This document shows, in pieces, positions 7,905 to 8,682 of a DNA stretch of 8,682 bases. Made by a program: the position numbers and the translations under genes. Within the stretch, counting starts at the first letter, position 1; each line of letters opens with the position of its first letter. This stretch comes from Fimbriimonadales bacterium (GTDB taxonomy: Bacteria > Armatimonadota > Fimbriimonadia > Fimbriimonadales > Fimbriimonadaceae): positions 1 through 8,682 of the forward strand of contig JAPLCS010000049.1 of NCBI GenBank assembly GCA_026392145.1. Direction: 5' to 3'. The notes beneath the pieces were generated by a model. That model was given only the letters and a program-made list of their open reading frames with translations. It did no database searches and was not told the DNA's origin.

Positions 7905-8326
7905 AATTTAGGTTGGACTTTATCACTCGTCCATAGATGAGGAGCTAGGTCACTCAGACTTAATTCTTTCATGCCATCAGCCGCTTGAACTATTATTGTG
8001 CACAATTCGCGTGAAACGGCAAACTCAGCGATTGATTGAAGACAAATTCCGCAAGGGAAGCCTCCATCGCCTGTGTCAACGGCAATTTTGAGAATCTTAT
8101 ATTCACCAGCGGTAATCATTGCCCCGATAGCTGTACGCTCAGCACAAACGGTGGCGCCGTAGGAACGGTTCTCCACGTTCACACCTGTATATGTGTTACC
8201 TTGGTCGGTAAGGATGCATGCACCTACCAGGTAATGACTGTATGGAGCGTAGGCATTTTTTCTGGCTTGGTGGGCAAGGCTCAGCAGTTGTTCGCTTGTA
8301 ATATTGGGGCTATTTGAAGGTTGCAA
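7901..8326 (-). CDS. cdd: Cytidine deaminase
   Basis: Zinc-dependent cytosolic enzyme of pyrimidine salvage, converting cytidine and deoxycytidine to uridine and deoxyuridine. With the TTG start proposed here it is 141 residues, normal for the homotetrameric type. It shows the substrate-binding NVENRSYG, the catalytic CAE (C61, E63) and the second zinc motif PCGIC (C92, C95). The residue after that motif is Leu where many relatives have Arg (PCGxCRQ), a mild deviation. A GTG six codons upstream at 8344 is possible, but the TTG at 8326-8324 has AAGGAG exactly six bases before it, whereas the GTG has only GAAG directly abutting it. The gene overlaps the end of mutS2 by 17 bp and its TGA overlaps the lipoprotein ATG by 4 bp, so all three are likely co-expressed. 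Confidence 0.93.
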   Translation of the reverse strand: MQPSNSPNITSEQLLSLAHQARKNAYAPYSHYLVGACILTDQGNTYTGVNVENRSYGATVCAERTAIGAMITAGEYKILKIAVDTGDGGFPCGICLQSIAEFAVSRELCTIIVQAADGMKELSLSDLAPHLWTSDKVQPKL

Positions 8327-8681
8327 TGGTGACTCCTTGACCACCTTCGGTGGCGTCTCCGTCTCTTACTGATTTGACGTCTTTGTGCTTACGCAGAAAT
8401 TCTTGGGTGACTTGGCGAAGTACTCCTTCGCCCTTTCCATGGACGATTCTAACCCATGGAACGTTCCCTAGTAGGGCATCGTCAATGAACCGCTCTAGCT
8501 CTTGAATGGCTTCTTCAGCCCTCTTATGCCGCAGCGTGATTTCCGTTCTTGCGTTCATTGTTTTGTTCAAGCTTAGTTTGTGCTTGTTGCTTGTCGCCTG
8601 AGTTGGCTTAGCACCAGTTGGGATGAGTTTGCGGATGTCAATTTTCATCTTTGCAATTCCCATTTGGACCAACACTTCGCG
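8310..8681 (-). CDS. mutS2: MutS2 family protein, C-terminal Smr domain (5' partial)
   Basis: Only the last roughly 124 codons lie in the window; the frame is open to the right edge, so a GTG at 8675 is not a real start. The first residues (EVLVQMGIAKMKIDIRKL) match the segment just before the Smr domain of MutS2 proteins. A Lys/Asn-rich linker follows, then the Smr domain with ERFIDDALLGNVPWVRIVHG, KGEGVLRQVTQEFLR and the ending EGGQGVTIATFK. MutS2 is a branched-DNA-binding ATPase linked to recombination control and, in some bacteria, to rescue of collided ribosomes; Smr is its nuclease/binding domain. The usual LDLRG motif at the start of Smr appears here as ITLRH, while HGKGEG is kept. A stand-alone Smr protein is less likely given the MutS2-like lead-in. 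The cdd ribosome binding site and start lie within its last codons. Confidence 0.85.
   Translation of the reverse strand, partial: REVLVQMGIAKMKIDIRKLIPTGAKPTQATSNKHKLSLNKTMNARTEITLRHKRAEEAIQELERFIDDALLGNVPWVRIVHGKGEGVLRQVTQEFLRKHKDVKSVRDGDATEGGQGVTIATFK
8333..8338 (-). promoter_or_regulatory. Shine-Dalgarno that selects the cdd TTG start
   Basis: The minus strand reads AAGGAG, then six bases, then TTG at 8326-8324. It lies inside the last codons of mutS2 and is the best ribosome binding site in the window, favouring the TTG over the upstream GTG at 8344. Confidence 0.65.
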
Positions 8682-8682
8682 C

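Noticed and set aside
7549..7911. 120-codon open frame on the plus strand opposite the lipoprotein
   Set aside because: Its translation is low complexity mirroring the lipoprotein's Gly/Pro/Thr content; the minus-strand frame has a clear signal peptide and operon context.
1..8682. CRISPR arrays, tRNA or rRNA genes, insertion sequences, phage genes
   Set aside because: No regularly spaced repeats, cloverleaf-like segments, transposase motifs or paired terminal repeats were seen.

Overview
The window holds two convergent blocks of ordinary bacterial genes. The left block (+ strand, positions 2-5684) reads: purple-acid-phosphatase-like metallophosphoesterase (5' end outside the window), a large cytochrome-c/PSD1 protein (PSCyt1-DUF1549-DUF1553), and a DUF1501 protein with a twin-arginine signal. 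The DUF1501 reading frame is broken near its start. The right block (- strand, 8681 down to 5744) reads: the end of a MutS2-type protein with an Smr domain, a cytidine deaminase, a lipoprotein, and, after a terminator and a candidate promoter, a membrane-bound class III nucleotide-cyclase-domain protein. The blocks meet at a strong hairpin terminator at 5705-5745.

Organism: the adjacent DUF1549/DUF1553 cytochrome and Tat-exported DUF1501 pair is typical of Planctomycetota, Verrucomicrobiota and related large-genome environmental bacteria, including Armatimonadota. Base composition looks balanced to slightly AT-leaning by eye. I infer one of these phyla and cannot choose among them from this window. 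Shine-Dalgarno sequences are poor or absent at most starts; the clear exception is the cytidine deaminase.

How the genes may work together: in the left block the cytochrome and DUF1501 genes are 10 bp apart and the phosphoesterase lies 47 bp upstream, with no terminator seen between them. All three products probably act outside the cytoplasm. This suggests an exported module pairing a c-type cytochrome with phosphatase/sulfatase-fold proteins, but its substrate is unknown. In the right block, mutS2, cdd and the lipoprotein gene overlap by 17 bp and 4 bp and look translationally coupled. The cyclase-domain gene appears to be its own transcription unit.

Most worth a second look: (i) the DUF1501 gene has lost its frame at about 4484 together with a stretch the family normally contains; (ii) the cyclase domain keeps both metal-binding aspartates but lacks the usual transition-state Asn/Arg pair; (iii) the Smr domain has ITLR in place of the usual LDLR motif; (iv) a phosphoesterase gene shares the apparent operon with the PSD1/DUF1501 pair. 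I found no CRISPR array, tRNA, rRNA, insertion sequence or recognisable defence system.
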